From contig NZ_CP109485.1 in assembly GCF_035918235.1 (NCBI RefSeq), positions 7,665,001 through 7,729,000 of the forward strand: a DNA stretch of 64,000 nt, given 5' to 3'. Below the pieces are notes generated by a model. That model saw only the letters and a list, made by a program, of their open reading frames with translations, made no database searches and was not told where the DNA came from. Within the stretch, counting starts at the first letter, position 1. Every line of letters begins with the position of its first letter. The stretch comes from Streptomyces sp. NBC_01445 (lineage in GTDB: Bacteria; Actinomycetota; Actinomycetes; Streptomycetales; Streptomycetaceae). Position numbers and translations under genes: made by a program. This document shows, one piece after another, positions 36,482 to 46,822 of the stretch.

Positions 36482-36844
36482 GTGGCGGTACGAGCGGTCC
36501 GGGGCGCCGTCCAACTCGAACGGGACGAAGCCGGACACATGGACGAGCAGGTCAGCGAGCTGCTCACCGCCATCCTCGAGCGGAACGCGCTGACCTCCGA
36601 CGACCTGATCTCGATCTGGTTCACGGCCACCCCCGATCTGCACTCCGACTTCCCGGCCGCCGCTGCGCGCAAGCTGGGCATCGTCGACGTGCCGCTGATC
36701 TGCGCGCAGGAGCTCGACATCGAGGGAGCGCTGCCGCGCGTCGTGCGCGTCCTCGCCCATATCGAGTCCGAGCTGCCGAAGTCCGGGATCGCGCACGTGT
36801 ACCTCGGTGCCGCGGCCGCCCTGCGCAAGGACATCGCCCAGTGA
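36482..36844 (+). CDS. aroH: chorismate mutase, AroH type (120 aa)
   Basis: Rearranges chorismate to prephenate, the first step of the tyrosine/phenylalanine branch. Length and fold are the trimeric AroH class: VRAVRGAVQLERDEAGHMDEQV, DDLISIWFTATPDLHSDFPAAAARKLG and VLAHIESELPKSGIAHVYLGAA, including the active-site Arg of RGA and the Cys/Arg regions. The GTG start at 36482 follows AAGGAG (36469-36474) at 7 bases. It overlaps tyrA by 4 bases (GTGA), so successive pathway enzymes are translationally coupled. Confidence 0.95.
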   Translation: MAVRAVRGAVQLERDEAGHMDEQVSELLTAILERNALTSDDLISIWFTATPDLHSDFPAAAARKLGIVDVPLICAQELDIEGALPRVVRVLAHIESELPKSGIAHVYLGAAAALRKDIAQ

Positions 36845-37926
36845 GAACCGCCCTCGTCATCGGCACCGGTCTCATCGGTACCTCCGCCGCCCAGGCGCTC
36901 GCCTCGCGCGGCGTGCACGTCCACCTCGCCGACCACGACCCGACGCAGGCCCGCACCGCCGCCGCACTCGGAGCCGGCACCGACGAGGCGCCCGAGGGAC
37001 CCGTGGACCTGTGTCTGGTGGCCGTGCCGCCCGCGCACGTCGCGACGACCCTGGCCGACGCGATGCGGCGCGGAGTGGCCCGCGGGTACCTCGACGTCGC
37101 CAGCGTCAAGGGCGGCCCGCGCCGCGATCTTGAGGCACTCGGCCTGGACCTCAGCCCCTACATCGGTACGCACCCCATGTCGGGCCGCGAGCGCAGCGGG
37201 CCCCTGGCGGCCACCGCGGATCTCTTCGAGGGCCGCCCCTGGGTGCTGACCCCCACCCGCGACACCGACACCGAGGTCCTGAACCTCGCGCTGGAACTGG
37301 TCGCGCTGTGCCGGGCCGTCCCCGTCGTCATGGACGCGGACGCCCACGACCGCGCCGTCGCCCTCGTCTCCCACATGCCGCACCTGGTCTCCAGCATGGT
37401 CGCGGCGCGCCTTGAGCACGCCGAGGAGTCGGCCGTACGCCTGTGCGGCCAGGGCATCCGGGATGTGACGCGCATCGCGGGTTCCGACCCCCGCATGTGG
37501 ATCGACATCCTCTCCGCGAACCCGGGCCCGGTCGCCGACCTGCTCTCCGCGGTCTCCGCCGACATCGACGAGACGGTGAGCGCCCTGCGCTCCCTCCAGT
37601 CCTCGGACGAGGCGAAGCGGAGCGAGGGCGTCACCGGCATCGGGGAAGTCCTGCGCCGCGGGAACGCGGGCCAGGTCCGCGTCCCCGGAAAGCACGGCGC
37701 GGCCCCGGCGGCGTACGACACCGTGGCGGTCCTCATCTCCGACCAGCCCGGCGAGCTGGCCCGGATCTTCGCCGACGCGGGCGCCGCGGGCGTCAACGTG
37801 GAGGACGTCCGCATCGAGCACGCGACCGGCCAGCAGGCGGGCTTCGTCCAGCTGCTGGTCCAGCCGGCCGCGGCCCCGAAACTGACGGCCGCGCTGCGCG
37901 ACCGCGGCTGGGCGATGCGCCAGTAG
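36841..37926 (+). CDS. tyrA: prephenate dehydrogenase with C-terminal ACT domain (361 aa)
   Basis: Oxidatively decarboxylates prephenate to 4-hydroxyphenylpyruvate with NAD(P). The Rossmann fingerprint ALVIGTGLIGTSAAQAL lies at the N terminus, with the family block YIGTHPMSGRERSGP and the helical HDRAVALVSHMPHLVSSMVAARL region in the middle. A C-terminal ACT domain (VLISDQPGELARIFADAGAAG, about 295-361) suggests feedback control by tyrosine. The start is GTG 36841, overlapping the aroH stop. Confidence 0.95.
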   Translation: MRTALVIGTGLIGTSAAQALASRGVHVHLADHDPTQARTAAALGAGTDEAPEGPVDLCLVAVPPAHVATTLADAMRRGVARGYLDVASVKGGPRRDLEALGLDLSPYIGTHPMSGRERSGPLAATADLFEGRPWVLTPTRDTDTEVLNLALELVALCRAVPVVMDADAHDRAVALVSHMPHLVSSMVAARLEHAEESAVRLCGQGIRDVTRIAGSDPRMWIDILSANPGPVADLLSAVSADIDETVSALRSLQSSDEAKRSEGVTGIGEVLRRGNAGQVRVPGKHGAAPAAYDTVAVLISDQPGELARIFADAGAAGVNVEDVRIEHATGQQAGFVQLLVQPAAAPKLTAALRDRGWAMRQ

Positions 37927-37977
37927 GGCCTGTCGTCAGGGGCTGTAAGGGCAGGGTGCCTGAGCCAGTAACCTTGT

Positions 37978-37999
37978 GCGGGGCGCCTTTGCGCCCCGC
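37978..37999 (+). terminator. terminator between tyrA and cmk
   Basis: A perfect 9-base stem GCGGGGCGC/GCGCCCCGC (37978-37986 and 37991-37999) with loop CTTT lies 51 bases after tyrA and 39 bases before cmk. Confidence 0.7.
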
Positions 38000-38038
38000 C
38001 TCCCTGTCCCGTGCACTGAGAAAGGTGTCCGCAGCCCC

Positions 38039-38743
38039 GTGGAAACCGCCGCAACCGCCGCAAGCGCCGCCCCGGCAGCAGTGATCGTCGCCATCGACGG
38101 CCCCTCCGGCACGGGCAAGTCGAGCACCTCGAAGGCCGTCGCCGCCCAGCTCGGGCTCAGCTACCTGGACACCGGCGCCCAGTACCGGGCGATCACCTGG
38201 TGGATGGTGAACAACGGCATAGACCTGACCGACCCGACGGCCATCGCCGCCGTGGCCGGCAAGGCCGAGATCGTCTCCGGCACCGACCCGTCCGCCCCGA
38301 CGATCACGGTCGACGGTGTCGACGTCGCCGCTCCCATCCGCACCACCGAGGTCACCTCGAAGGTCAGCGCCGTCAGCGCCGTCCCCGAGGTGCGTGCCCG
38401 CATCACCGAGCTGCAGCGCTCCATCGCCGCCTCGGCGGAGCTGGGCATCGTCGTCGAGGGCCGTGACATCGGTACGACCGTCCTGCCCGACGCCGACCTG
38501 AAGATCTTCCTCACCGCGTCGCCGGAGGCCCGCGCGGCCCGCCGCAGCGGTGAGCTCAAGGGCGCCGACGTGAAGGCGACCCAGGAGGCCCTGATCAAGC
38601 GGGACGCCGCGGACTCCAGCCGCAAGACGTCCCCGCTGGCCAAGGCCGGCGACGCCGTCGAGGTGGACACCTCCGAGCTCACGCTCCAGCAGGTCATCGA
38701 GTGCGTCGTCACCCTCATCGGGGAGAAGCGGGCAGCGAAGTGA
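38039..38743 (+). CDS. cmk: cytidylate kinase (234 aa)
   Basis: Phosphorylates CMP and dCMP to the diphosphates. The P-loop GPSGTGKSS lies at 21-29, then YLDTGAQYRAITWW (CMP-binding family signature DTGAMYR in most homologues; here DTGAQYR), VVEGRDIGTTVLPDADLKIFLTAS and RKTSPLAKAGDAVEVDTS. The start is GTG 38039 (METAATAAS) with AAAGG at 38021-38025. Its stop overlaps the acyltransferase start (GTGA), as in other actinobacteria where cmk, plsC-like and der cluster. Confidence 0.95.
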   Translation: METAATAASAAPAAVIVAIDGPSGTGKSSTSKAVAAQLGLSYLDTGAQYRAITWWMVNNGIDLTDPTAIAAVAGKAEIVSGTDPSAPTITVDGVDVAAPIRTTEVTSKVSAVSAVPEVRARITELQRSIAASAELGIVVEGRDIGTTVLPDADLKIFLTASPEARAARRSGELKGADVKATQEALIKRDAADSSRKTSPLAKAGDAVEVDTSELTLQQVIECVVTLIGEKRAAK

Positions 38744-39390
38744 CCGCGGCTTCCCCCTCGGAAAGAGGCGCGGAGGTCGGCCGCCGCATCGGGGTCGGCC
38801 TCATGTACGGGCTGTGGAAGCCCCGCGTCCTCGGCGCCTGGAAGGTCCCCGCGACCGGCCCGGTGATCCTGGCCGTCAACCACGCGCACAACGTCGACGG
38901 GCCGATGGTCATGGGCGTCGCGCCCAGGCCGACGCACTTCCTGATCAAGAAGGAAGCGTTCGTCGGACCGCTCGGCACGTTCCTGGGCGCCATCGGCCAG
39001 GTCGAGGTGGACCGGTCGACGGCGGACCGTACGGCGATCACGCGTGCGCTGAGCGTGCTCGACGAGGGGGGAGTCCTCGGGATCTTCCCGGAGGGCACCC
39101 GAGGGGGCGGCGACTTCGCCTCCCTGCGGGCCGGTCTCGCCTACTTCGCCGTGCGCAGTGTGGCGCCCATCGTGCCGGTGGCGGTCCTGGGAAGCACGAG
39201 GGGGCGCGGCCGGTTGATAAAGGCGCTGCCGCCACTGCGCAGCCGCGTCGACGTCGTCTTCGGGGACCCGTTCCCGGCGGGCGACGGCAGCGGGCGGCGT
39301 ACGCGCAAGGCGCTGGACGAGGCGACCGTGCGCATCCAGGAGCGGCTCACCGCCCACCTGGAAAACGCCAGGCGCCTCACCGGCCACTGA
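38740..39390 (+). CDS. 1-acyl-glycerol-3-phosphate acyltransferase family protein (216 aa)
   Basis: A PlsC-type acyltransferase: the catalytic NHAHNVD lies at residues 47-53, with the substrate motif IFPEGTRGGGDF (about 115-126) and PIVPVAVLGS. It probably acylates lysophosphatidic acid or a related lipid at the inner membrane face. The NHx4D motif has Val at the fifth position, as in other actinobacterial members. GTG 38740 overlaps the cmk stop. Confidence 0.9.
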   Translation: MTAASPSERGAEVGRRIGVGLMYGLWKPRVLGAWKVPATGPVILAVNHAHNVDGPMVMGVAPRPTHFLIKKEAFVGPLGTFLGAIGQVEVDRSTADRTAITRALSVLDEGGVLGIFPEGTRGGGDFASLRAGLAYFAVRSVAPIVPVAVLGSTRGRGRLIKALPPLRSRVDVVFGDPFPAGDGSGRRTRKALDEATVRIQERLTAHLENARRLTGH

Positions 39391-39405
39391 GCCAGACTTT
39401 CAGTA

Positions 39406-39436
39406 GTGGACCGCCGTAAGCGATCAGACGGTCCAC
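39406..39436 (+). repeat. small inverted repeat in the der leader
   Basis: GTGGACCG (39406-39413) pairs with CGGTCCAC (39429-39436), loop 15 bases, 35 bases before the der start. It could be a weak terminator after the acyltransferase or a 5' leader structure. Confidence 0.4.
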
Positions 39437-39470
39437 CGATCACCACGATGAACGACGAGGTACGGACTTC

Positions 39471-40943
39471 ATGAACGACCAGATCCAGCCGGAGGGCTCG
39501 GCCGAGCACGAGCACGGGGCCCTTGGCGACGCGGAGTACGCGGAGTTCATGGAGCTCGCCGCGGTAGAGGGCTTCGACATCGAGGACGTCGAGGGCGCGA
39601 TCGAGGAGGCGGGCCACGGCCCGCTGCCCGCGCTCGCCGTCGTCGGCCGCCCCAACGTCGGCAAGTCGACCCTGGTGAACCGCATCATCGGCCGCCGCGA
39701 GGCCGTCGTCGAGGACAAGCCGGGCGTCACCCGCGACCGTGTCTCGTACGAGGCCGAGTGGGCGGGCCGCCGCTTCCGGCTCGTCGACACGGGCGGCTGG
39801 GAGCAGGACGTCCTCGGCATCGACGCGTCCGTGGCCGCGCAGGCCGAGTACGCGATCGAGACCGCCGACGCGGTCGTCTTCGTCGTCGACGCGACGGTCG
39901 GCCCGACGGACACCGACCTCGCGGTCGTACGGCTGCTGCGCAAGGCCGGCAAGCCGGTCGTGCTGTGCGCCAACAAGGTGGACGGGCCGAGCGGCGAGGC
40001 GGACGCCACCGCCCTGTGGTCCCTCGGTCTCGGCGAGCCGTACCCGGTCTCGGCCCTGCACGGCCGCGGCACCGGCGACATGCTGGACGCCGTCATCGAG
40101 GCGCTCCCCGACGCCCCGGCGCAGACCTTCGGCACCGCGATCGGCGGCCCCCGCCGCATCGCCCTCATCGGCCGCCCGAACGTCGGCAAGTCCTCCCTCC
40201 TGAACAAGGTGGCGAACGAGGACCGCGTCGTCGTGAACGAGCTGGCGGGCACCACCCGCGACCCGGTCGACGAGCTGATCGAGCTCGGCGGCAAGACCTG
40301 GAAGTTCGTCGACACGGCGGGCATCCGCAAGCGGGTCCACCTCCAGCAGGGCGCGGACTACTACGCCTCGCTGCGCACCGCCGCTGCCGTCGAGAAGGCG
40401 GAGGTCGCGGTCATCCTGATCGACGCGTCCGAGTCGATCTCGATCCAGGACCAGCGCATCGTGACGATGGCCGTCGAGGCGGGCCGCGCGATCGTCGTCG
40501 CGTACAACAAGTGGGACACGCTCGACGAGGAGCGGCGCTACTACCTGGAGCGTGAGATCGAGACGGAGCTCGCGCAGGTCGCGTGGGCGCCCCGGGTGAA
40601 CGTGTCGGCGACGACCGGGCGCCACATGGAGAAGCTCGTCCCCGCGATCGAGACGGCACTCGACGGCTGGGAGACGCGCGTTCCGACGGGCCGGCTCAAC
40701 GCCTTCCTGGGGGAGCTGGTGGCCTCGCACCCGCACCCGATCCGCGGCGGCAAGCAGCCCCGCATCCTCTTCGGTACGCAGGCCGGCACGAAGCCGCCGC
40801 GGTTCGTGCTCTTCGCCTCCGGCTTCATCGAGGCCGGCTACCGGCGGTACGTGGAGCGGCGCCTTCGCGAGGAGTTCGGTTTCGGGGGGACGCCGATCCA
40901 CATTTCGGTCCGGGTGCGCGAGAAGCGCGGCCGCAAGAAGTGA
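39471..40943 (+). CDS. der: ribosome biogenesis GTPase Der/EngA (490 aa)
   Basis: An essential double-GTPase for 50S subunit assembly. The two G domains show G1 motifs GRPNVGKST (about 59) and GRPNVGKSS (about 234), DTGGW and DTAGI G3 motifs, NKVDG and NKWDT G4 motifs. The C-terminal KH-like domain ([37 protein letters not shown]) binds RNA. A 50-residue acidic N-terminal extension ([23 protein letters not shown]) precedes the first G domain, as in other Streptomyces. Start ATG 39471. Confidence 0.97.
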   Translation: MNDQIQPEGSAEHEHGALGDAEYAEFMELAAVEGFDIEDVEGAIEEAGHGPLPALAVVGRPNVGKSTLVNRIIGRREAVVEDKPGVTRDRVSYEAEWAGRRFRLVDTGGWEQDVLGIDASVAAQAEYAIETADAVVFVVDATVGPTDTDLAVVRLLRKAGKPVVLCANKVDGPSGEADATALWSLGLGEPYPVSALHGRGTGDMLDAVIEALPDAPAQTFGTAIGGPRRIALIGRPNVGKSSLLNKVANEDRVVVNELAGTTRDPVDELIELGGKTWKFVDTAGIRKRVHLQQGADYYASLRTAAAVEKAEVAVILIDASESISIQDQRIVTMAVEAGRAIVVAYNKWDTLDEERRYYLEREIETELAQVAWAPRVNVSATTGRHMEKLVPAIETALDGWETRVPTGRLNAFLGELVASHPHPIRGGKQPRILFGTQAGTKPPRFVLFASGFIEAGYRRYVERRLREEFGFGGTPIHISVRVREKRGRKK

Positions 40944-40951
40944 GCTAGCGC

Positions 40952-41323
40952 CTAGCGTTCGCGGCGTGGACCGGGCGGCAGTGCGGCAGGGAGGTTGCTC
41001 CCGGTGCTGTGCTGCCGCCCGTTCGTGTGCCAGGAGCCGGTCGGCGGCGAGCTGTGGACGTGCTGCGGTTCGTGGTACGACGCGCTGTGCCGGCCGCTGG
41101 TGCTGTGGTGCACGGCGTACAGGCTCGAGCCGAACGCGGAGAACGAGAGGTTCTCCTCGCCGCTGCGGTCGCCCGGCAGGGCCCGGAAGGACCGGCGGTA
41201 CTCCGAGTACAGGGCGTCGTAGATCGGTGTGGCCGAGCGGCCACCCGCCGATTCGTGCGTCCCGCGCATGGCGGGGATCGGGGTCGGATACTGCGGGCGG
41301 CGAGGGAGGTCGTATGCGTGCAC
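40952..41323 (-). CDS. Streptomyces small hypothetical protein convergent with der (123 aa)
   Basis: A small polar protein with segment PIYDALYSEYRRSFRALPGD and a Ser/His-rich tail (YAVHHSTSGRHSASYHEPQHVH). It matches my memory of small conserved Streptomyces proteins of unknown function at this locus. Third codon positions are almost all G/C, supporting coding. The start is uncertain: GTG 41323 (then HAYDLPRRPQYP) or ATG 41269 (MRGTHESAGG); neither has a clear ribosome site. It ends 8 bases from the der stop. Confidence 0.6.
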   Translation of the reverse strand: MHAYDLPRRPQYPTPIPAMRGTHESAGGRSATPIYDALYSEYRRSFRALPGDRSGEENLSFSAFGSSLYAVHHSTSGRHSASYHEPQHVHSSPPTGSWHTNGRQHSTGSNLPAALPPGPRRER

Positions 41324-41442
41324 GTAGGTGCCAACGACCCGCACACCCTCACGGATGCGGCCCCTGCTGCGCTTTCGCAGGCCGAGGGGGGTGCGAGCGG
41401 CGCACGCGGAGGTGCACGGAACGGCGTCCGGGGGCCGGGTAC

Positions 41443-41476
41443 GACCGTGGGCCGGGCACACGCCCGGCCCACGGTC
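41443..41476 (-). terminator. terminator after the 41498-42325 gene
   Basis: Arms 41443-41457 and 41462-41476 (GACCGTGGGCCGGGC and its exact complement) with a 4-base loop lie 22 bases downstream of the leftward gene's stop. Confidence 0.8.
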
Positions 41477-41497
41477 ACCTCGGCTCGTGACGGAGCG

Positions 41498-42325
41498 TCA
41501 CGTACCGGCCAGCGGCATCGTCGCACCGACGAGCAGCCCGTTCACCGCGGCCTTGTCGAGGGCGTCGCGAAGCAGGTCCTCGCGGGGCTGGCGGCCGATC
41601 GTGCCGGACGGGGCGGCGAAGACGAGGACGGAGTTCGTCTTGTTCGCCGCGGCGCGCCAGCTGTCGGTGACGTGCAGCGGCTGGTGCGCCTGCCACCACG
41701 CGACCTGACCCAGACCGGCGGTGCCGGGCTGCAGTACGGCGTGCAGCTGGCCCATGGCGAGCAGCACGGACCAGCCGTGCAGCACCGGCGGCACCTGGCC
41801 GACCTGGGCGGTCGGCGTGAAGCCCTGCTCCACGAGGAGGGTCAGGAACTCGTCCATGCCGCTCGTCGCGCCGGGGCGGGCGATCGGCCCGGTCGGCTCG
41901 ACGACGAGCGCGGGGTGCAGCTCACCTGCGATCAGGACGAGCCCGCTGGTCACGCCGAGCACGGCCTGCTGCGGCTGCGGGGCGGCCTGCCCGGGAATGG
42001 GCTGCGCCGCGGGGGACGGGACGGGGGACGCCGCGGCGGGTGCGCCGCCGTCGCCGGTGATGGAACGTACGGCTCCCTGCAACTGCTCCTCGGACACCTG
42101 GACGACCTGCGAGGGCAGGCAGGTGGAGTGGGCGAAGGCGAGGACGGCGGTCTCGTCGCCGATGAACAGGACGGTGCTGGTGCGCTCCTGTTCCGAATCG
42201 CCCGGAGTACGGCAGGACGTGCAGTCGTACGTGCCCGGGGCGTTCTCTCCGGCGAGCAGCCGGTCGGCTTCTGCGTCGCCGATCTCGGCGCGTACGTCGT
42301 CGCTGACGTCGAGCATGCGCGGCAC
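41498..42325 (-). CDS. conserved Streptomyces hypothetical protein (275 aa)
   Basis: No characterised domain is recognised. The N-terminal region has a CTSCRTPG segment and the acidic DVSDDVRAEIGDAEADRL; a Pro/Ala/Gln-rich linker (residues about 95-120) leads to a C-terminal part with LVLIAGELHPALVVEP, VLLAMGQLHAVLQPG and SVLVFAAPSGTIGRQPREDLL. No signal peptide or membrane helix is evident. GTG 42325 is chosen because GAGGAG lies 6 bases upstream; ATG 42316 is an alternative. It is a real gene by codon bias and by a strong terminator after it. Confidence 0.8.
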   Translation of the reverse strand: MPRMLDVSDDVRAEIGDAEADRLLAGENAPGTYDCTSCRTPGDSEQERTSTVLFIGDETAVLAFAHSTCLPSQVVQVSEEQLQGAVRSITGDGGAPAAASPVPSPAAQPIPGQAAPQPQQAVLGVTSGLVLIAGELHPALVVEPTGPIARPGATSGMDEFLTLLVEQGFTPTAQVGQVPPVLHGWSVLLAMGQLHAVLQPGTAGLGQVAWWQAHQPLHVTDSWRAAANKTNSVLVFAAPSGTIGRQPREDLLRDALDKAAVNGLLVGATMPLAGT

Positions 42326-43309
<984 letters not shown>

Positions 43310-43590
43310 CTTCGGCGGCCCCGCCGGCGAACACGGCGGCGCCGCGCCGCAGTTCGGGTGGGTCACTCAAGAGGGTGACGTCACCACGAACTGCTTCTTG
43401 GTATCTCAGCCCTCCTACCTGCCTTGATGTCGGAAAGCGTCAAAAGGTTCCACAAATCGTCTCTCAATCACGCATCCGTTCTGGAACAAGATGGTGATGA
43501 AGCCCAACCTCTGCCCCCGCATCCCTGTCTAACCACGCGGTAGGCGGACGAGACGGACTGTCCGCGAGGAACAGTGGAATACGGGGACGC

Positions 43591-44859
43591 ATGCAGATTT
43601 CTTTCCTGATTCACAATGCGTACGGAATCGGAGGGACGATTCGGACGACGTACAACCTCGCGAACACGCTTGCCGAACAGCACGACGTCGAGGTGGTCTC
43701 CGTCCTGCGCCACCGTGACGAGCCGGTCTTCAGGCCCGACCCGAGGGTCCGGGTCCGCCACCTCGTCGACATCCGCAAGGGCACCCCGGGCTACGAGGGC
43801 GACAGCCCCGAATACCGCACCCCCGCCACGACGTTCCCGCGCGCCGAGGGCCGCTACGACCAGTACAACGCGCTCACCGACCGCCGGATCGCCGAGCACT
43901 TGCGCGCGATCGACGCCGATGTCGTCGTCGGCACCCGCCCGGGACTCAATGTGCACCTGGCCCGCCAGACCCGGCGGGGCCCCCTGCGCGTCGGCCAGGA
44001 ACACCTCACGCTCGACAGCCACCCGACCGCGCTGCGCAGGCAGTTGCGCGCGGTCTACCCGCGGCTCGACGCGCTCACCACGACCACGGAGGCCGACGCC
44101 CGGGCGTACCGCGCGAAGATGCGGCTGCCCGGCGTACGCATCGAGGCCGTGCCGAACCCCGTGCCCGCGCCGGGCGTCGAACCCGCGGACGGCTCGGGCA
44201 AGTGGGTCGTCGCGGCCGGCCGGCTCGCGCCGGTGAAGCGGTACGACCTGCTGGTCAGGGCCTTCGACCGGGTCCGCGCCGAGCGGCCCGACTGGCGCCT
44301 GCGGATCTACGGCAGCGGCAAGCAGAAGGACAAGCTCCGCGCCCTGATCGACGACCTCGGTCTGTACAACCACGTGTTCCTCATGGGCCCCGCCCACCCC
44401 ATCGAACCGGAGTGGGCGAAAGGTTCCATCGCCGCCGTCACCTCCAGCCTGGAGTCGTTCGGCATGACCATCGTCGAGGCGATGCGCTGCGGCCTCCCGG
44501 TGGTCGCCACCGACTGTCCGCACGGCCCCGGCGAAATCATCGACAACGGTGTCGACGGGCGCCTGGTCGAGGTGGGCAACGTCGAGGCGATCTCCGGCGG
44601 TCTCCTCGAACTGATCAACAACGACGCGCTGCGCGCCCGGATGGCGAGCGCCGCGCTCAAGGACTCCGAGCGGTTCGACCCGGCGCACATCGCCGAGCGC
44701 TACGAATCGCTGTTCGGCTCGCTGACGGCCCGCCGCGGTGGAGGCCTTCTGCACCGCACCCGCGGCGCGCTGCTCGGGGGCGCGTACGCGGTGCGGGACG
44801 CGGGACGCTCCGCGTTCACGGCCCAGGGAACGTCACAGAGAAAGGGGCGCACGGCATGA
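43591..44859 (+). CDS. GT4-type glycosyltransferase (422 aa)
   Basis: A GT-B retaining glycosyltransferase. The N-terminal NAYGIGGTIRTTYNLANTL loop, KWVVAAGRLAPVKRYDLLVRAFD at the second domain, and SSLESFGMTIVEAMRCGLPVVATDCPHGPGEII in the donor site (EX7E) are typical of TagE/PimB-like enzymes acting on surface polysaccharide or teichoic acid. Start ATG 43591. The stop overlaps the following gene (ATGA), so the two proteins are made together. The 281-base upstream gap (43310-43590) carries no gene. Confidence 0.88.
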   Translation: MQISFLIHNAYGIGGTIRTTYNLANTLAEQHDVEVVSVLRHRDEPVFRPDPRVRVRHLVDIRKGTPGYEGDSPEYRTPATTFPRAEGRYDQYNALTDRRIAEHLRAIDADVVVGTRPGLNVHLARQTRRGPLRVGQEHLTLDSHPTALRRQLRAVYPRLDALTTTTEADARAYRAKMRLPGVRIEAVPNPVPAPGVEPADGSGKWVVAAGRLAPVKRYDLLVRAFDRVRAERPDWRLRIYGSGKQKDKLRALIDDLGLYNHVFLMGPAHPIEPEWAKGSIAAVTSSLESFGMTIVEAMRCGLPVVATDCPHGPGEIIDNGVDGRLVEVGNVEAISGGLLELINNDALRARMASAALKDSERFDPAHIAERYESLFGSLTARRGGGLLHRTRGALLGGAYAVRDAGRSAFTAQGTSQRKGRTA

Positions 44860-45713
44860 CGCCGCCGACAGCTTCGGCAGACTTCTCGGCCTCGGCCTCG
44901 GCCGCTTCGTCCGAGCCATCCGACGGGGCCACGGCGCCCCGCGCCGACTGCATCGCCGACTCGGCGGGCGGTCTCACCTTCGACGTCACCGACCACGGCG
45001 GGCCCGACCCGGCCCATCTGGTCCTCACCGACCGGGACAGCGGCGAGGACGTGCGCCTGCCGCTGACCCCGGCGGGCGACGGCAGCCTGCGGGCGGCGCT
45101 GCCCAGCAGCGTCCGGCTGCCCGAGGGGCGCTGGGACGTCTTCGCGCAGGTGGCCGGCGAGGAGCCGCAGCGCCTGGCCCCCGGCCTCAACGACCTGCGG
45201 TCCCTCGTCGACCGAGTGCCCAGCGGCTCCCGCGGCTTCGTCGCCGTCCGCATCCCCTACGCGACCAAGCACGGCAACCTCACCGTGCGCAGCTGGTTGC
45301 GCGCCCCGCACGCCGAGGCGGGCGAACTGCTCATCGCGGACGGCGAGATGACGGTCCGCGGCCGCGTCTACGGCACCGCGATCACCCCCAAGGCGTACGC
45401 GGAGATACGTTCACGCAAGGACGGCGGGCCCGCCCTGCGCACCGAACTGACGCCGCGCGGCGAAGAGTTCACCTTCCGCGTCGGGTACGAGGAGCTGGAC
45501 GCGGGACGCTGGGACCTGTGGGTGCGCCCGGAGGGCGAGGACGGACTCGCGGTACGCGTCGCCCGGCTCCTGGACGACGTCGCCGACAAGAAGCCGATCT
45601 TCACCTACCCGACCGCGCGTCTCGACACCGAGCGCGGCCGGATCGAGGTCGAGCCGTACTACACGAGCGACAACGACCTGGCGGTCCTCGTGACCACGGC
45701 CGCCGCCGAGTAG
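44856..45713 (+). CDS. hypothetical protein coupled to a glycosyltransferase (285 aa)
   Basis: No known domain is recognised. Repeated beta-rich segments (LTFDVTDHGGPDPAHLVLTD, GRWDVFAQVAGEEPQRLAP, GRWDLWVRPEGEDGLAVRVAR, AVRIPYATKHGNLTVRSW) suggest one or more immunoglobulin-like or carbohydrate-interacting beta-sandwich units. The first 40 residues are Ser/Ala-rich. It is translationally coupled to the glycosyltransferase and is probably an accessory for the same polysaccharide. A strong terminator follows. Confidence 0.75.
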   Translation: MTPPTASADFSASASAASSEPSDGATAPRADCIADSAGGLTFDVTDHGGPDPAHLVLTDRDSGEDVRLPLTPAGDGSLRAALPSSVRLPEGRWDVFAQVAGEEPQRLAPGLNDLRSLVDRVPSGSRGFVAVRIPYATKHGNLTVRSWLRAPHAEAGELLIADGEMTVRGRVYGTAITPKAYAEIRSRKDGGPALRTELTPRGEEFTFRVGYEELDAGRWDLWVRPEGEDGLAVRVARLLDDVADKKPIFTYPTARLDTERGRIEVEPYYTSDNDLAVLVTTAAAE

Positions 45714-45725
45714 TCCGCGCGCGGC

Positions 45726-45756
45726 GCCCTTGCGGACCCAGGCTGTCCGCAAGGGC
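45726..45756 (+). terminator. terminator after the glycosyltransferase pair
   Basis: Perfect 12-base arms GCCCTTGCGGAC (45726-45737) and GTCCGCAAGGGC (45745-45756) with a 7-base loop, directly before the WYL gene. Confidence 0.8.
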
Positions 45757-45772
45757 TGGCAGACTCGGGCCC

Positions 45773-46822
45773 ATGCTGGAGACCTCGGCCCGACTCCTGC
45801 GGCTGCTGTCGCTGCTGCAGGCCCACCGCGAGTGGTCGGGCGCCGACCTCGCGGACCGGCTCGGTGTCACGCCGCGCACCGTCCGCCGCGACGTCGACCG
45901 GCTGCGCGGGCTCGGCTACCCCGTCGACGCGAGCCCCGGCACGGGCGGCGGCTACCGGATGGGCGCCGGGGCCGAGCTGCCGCCGCTGCTCCTCGACGAC
46001 GACGAGGCCGTCGCGGTCGCCGTCGGCCTGCGCACCTCGGCCGGCCAGGGCATCGAGGGCATCGGCGAGGCGTCCGTAGGGGCCCTGTCCAAGCTCGAAC
46101 AGGTCCTCCCCAGCCGGCTGCGCCGCCGCGTCTCCGCCCTCAACGCGTTCACCGTGCCGATGCTCCGCGGCCCGGGCCCCTCCGACGTCGACCCGTCCGT
46201 CCTCACCGAACTCGCCACCGCCTGCCGGGACTCGGAGCGGCTGCGCTTCGCCTACGAGGACCACGGCGGCGCCGTCACGCGCCGCACCGTCGAGCCGCAC
46301 CGCCTGGTGTGCAGCGAGCGCCGCTGGTACCTGGTCGCCTGGGACGCCGACCGCGAGGACTGGCGCACGTTCCGCGTCGACCGCATCACGCCGAAGCCGC
46401 CGCACGGACCGCGCTTCGCCCCGCGCACACCACCGGCCGACGACCACGACCTCGCCGCGTATGTCTCGAAGGGCGTCTCGCAGGGCCCGTACGCCACCGG
46501 CGCGACGATCCGGCTCCTGGTGCCCCTGGAGGAGGCGAGGCAGCGGATCAGCCCGTCGGCGGGCACGCTCGAGGCCGACGGCGACGACAGCTGTGTGCTG
46601 CGCGCCGGGGCGGCGAGCCTCGACGTGATGGTGATCCACGTGGTCCTGATGGGCTTCGAGTTCGAGGTGCTCGAACCCGATGGGCTCACGGACGCGATCA
46701 GGACGGCTCGGGACCGTCTGTCCCGGGCACTGGAACGGGCCGGCTCAGCGGACGGGCCGAAGCGAACGCCGGATGGTGCAGGTCGAAGGCCGGGGACTCG
46801 GAGCGGATCCGGGGCAGCGTGA
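45773..46822 (+). CDS. WYL-domain transcriptional regulator (349 aa)
   Basis: An N-terminal HTH_11-type DNA-binding domain ([41 protein letters not shown], residues 10-50), the GGGYRMG wing, and a central WYL domain ([22 protein letters not shown] with variant WYL as WYL). The C-terminal WCX-like part ends near RALERA; the last about 30 residues ([16 protein letters not shown]) are an unusual tail. WYL proteins often sense nucleic acid or nucleotides and regulate stress or defence genes. Start ATG 45773. Its final 125 bases overlap the convergent oxidase gene. Confidence 0.9.
   Translation: MLETSARLLRLLSLLQAHREWSGADLADRLGVTPRTVRRDVDRLRGLGYPVDASPGTGGGYRMGAGAELPPLLLDDDEAVAVAVGLRTSAGQGIEGIGEASVGALSKLEQVLPSRLRRRVSALNAFTVPMLRGPGPSDVDPSVLTELATACRDSERLRFAYEDHGGAVTRRTVEPHRLVCSERRWYLVAWDADREDWRTFRVDRITPKPPHGPRFAPRTPPADDHDLAAYVSKGVSQGPYATGATIRLLVPLEEARQRISPSAGTLEADGDDSCVLRAGAASLDVMVIHVVLMGFEFEVLEPDGLTDAIRTARDRLSRALERAGSADGPKRTPDGAGRRPGTRSGSGAA

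Noticed and set aside
40952..41461. Longer version of the small gene convergent with der, beginning near 41461
   Set aside because: The extra N-terminal codons cover the terminator of the upstream gene at 41443-41476 and look non-coding; a start at 41323 or 41269 is preferred.
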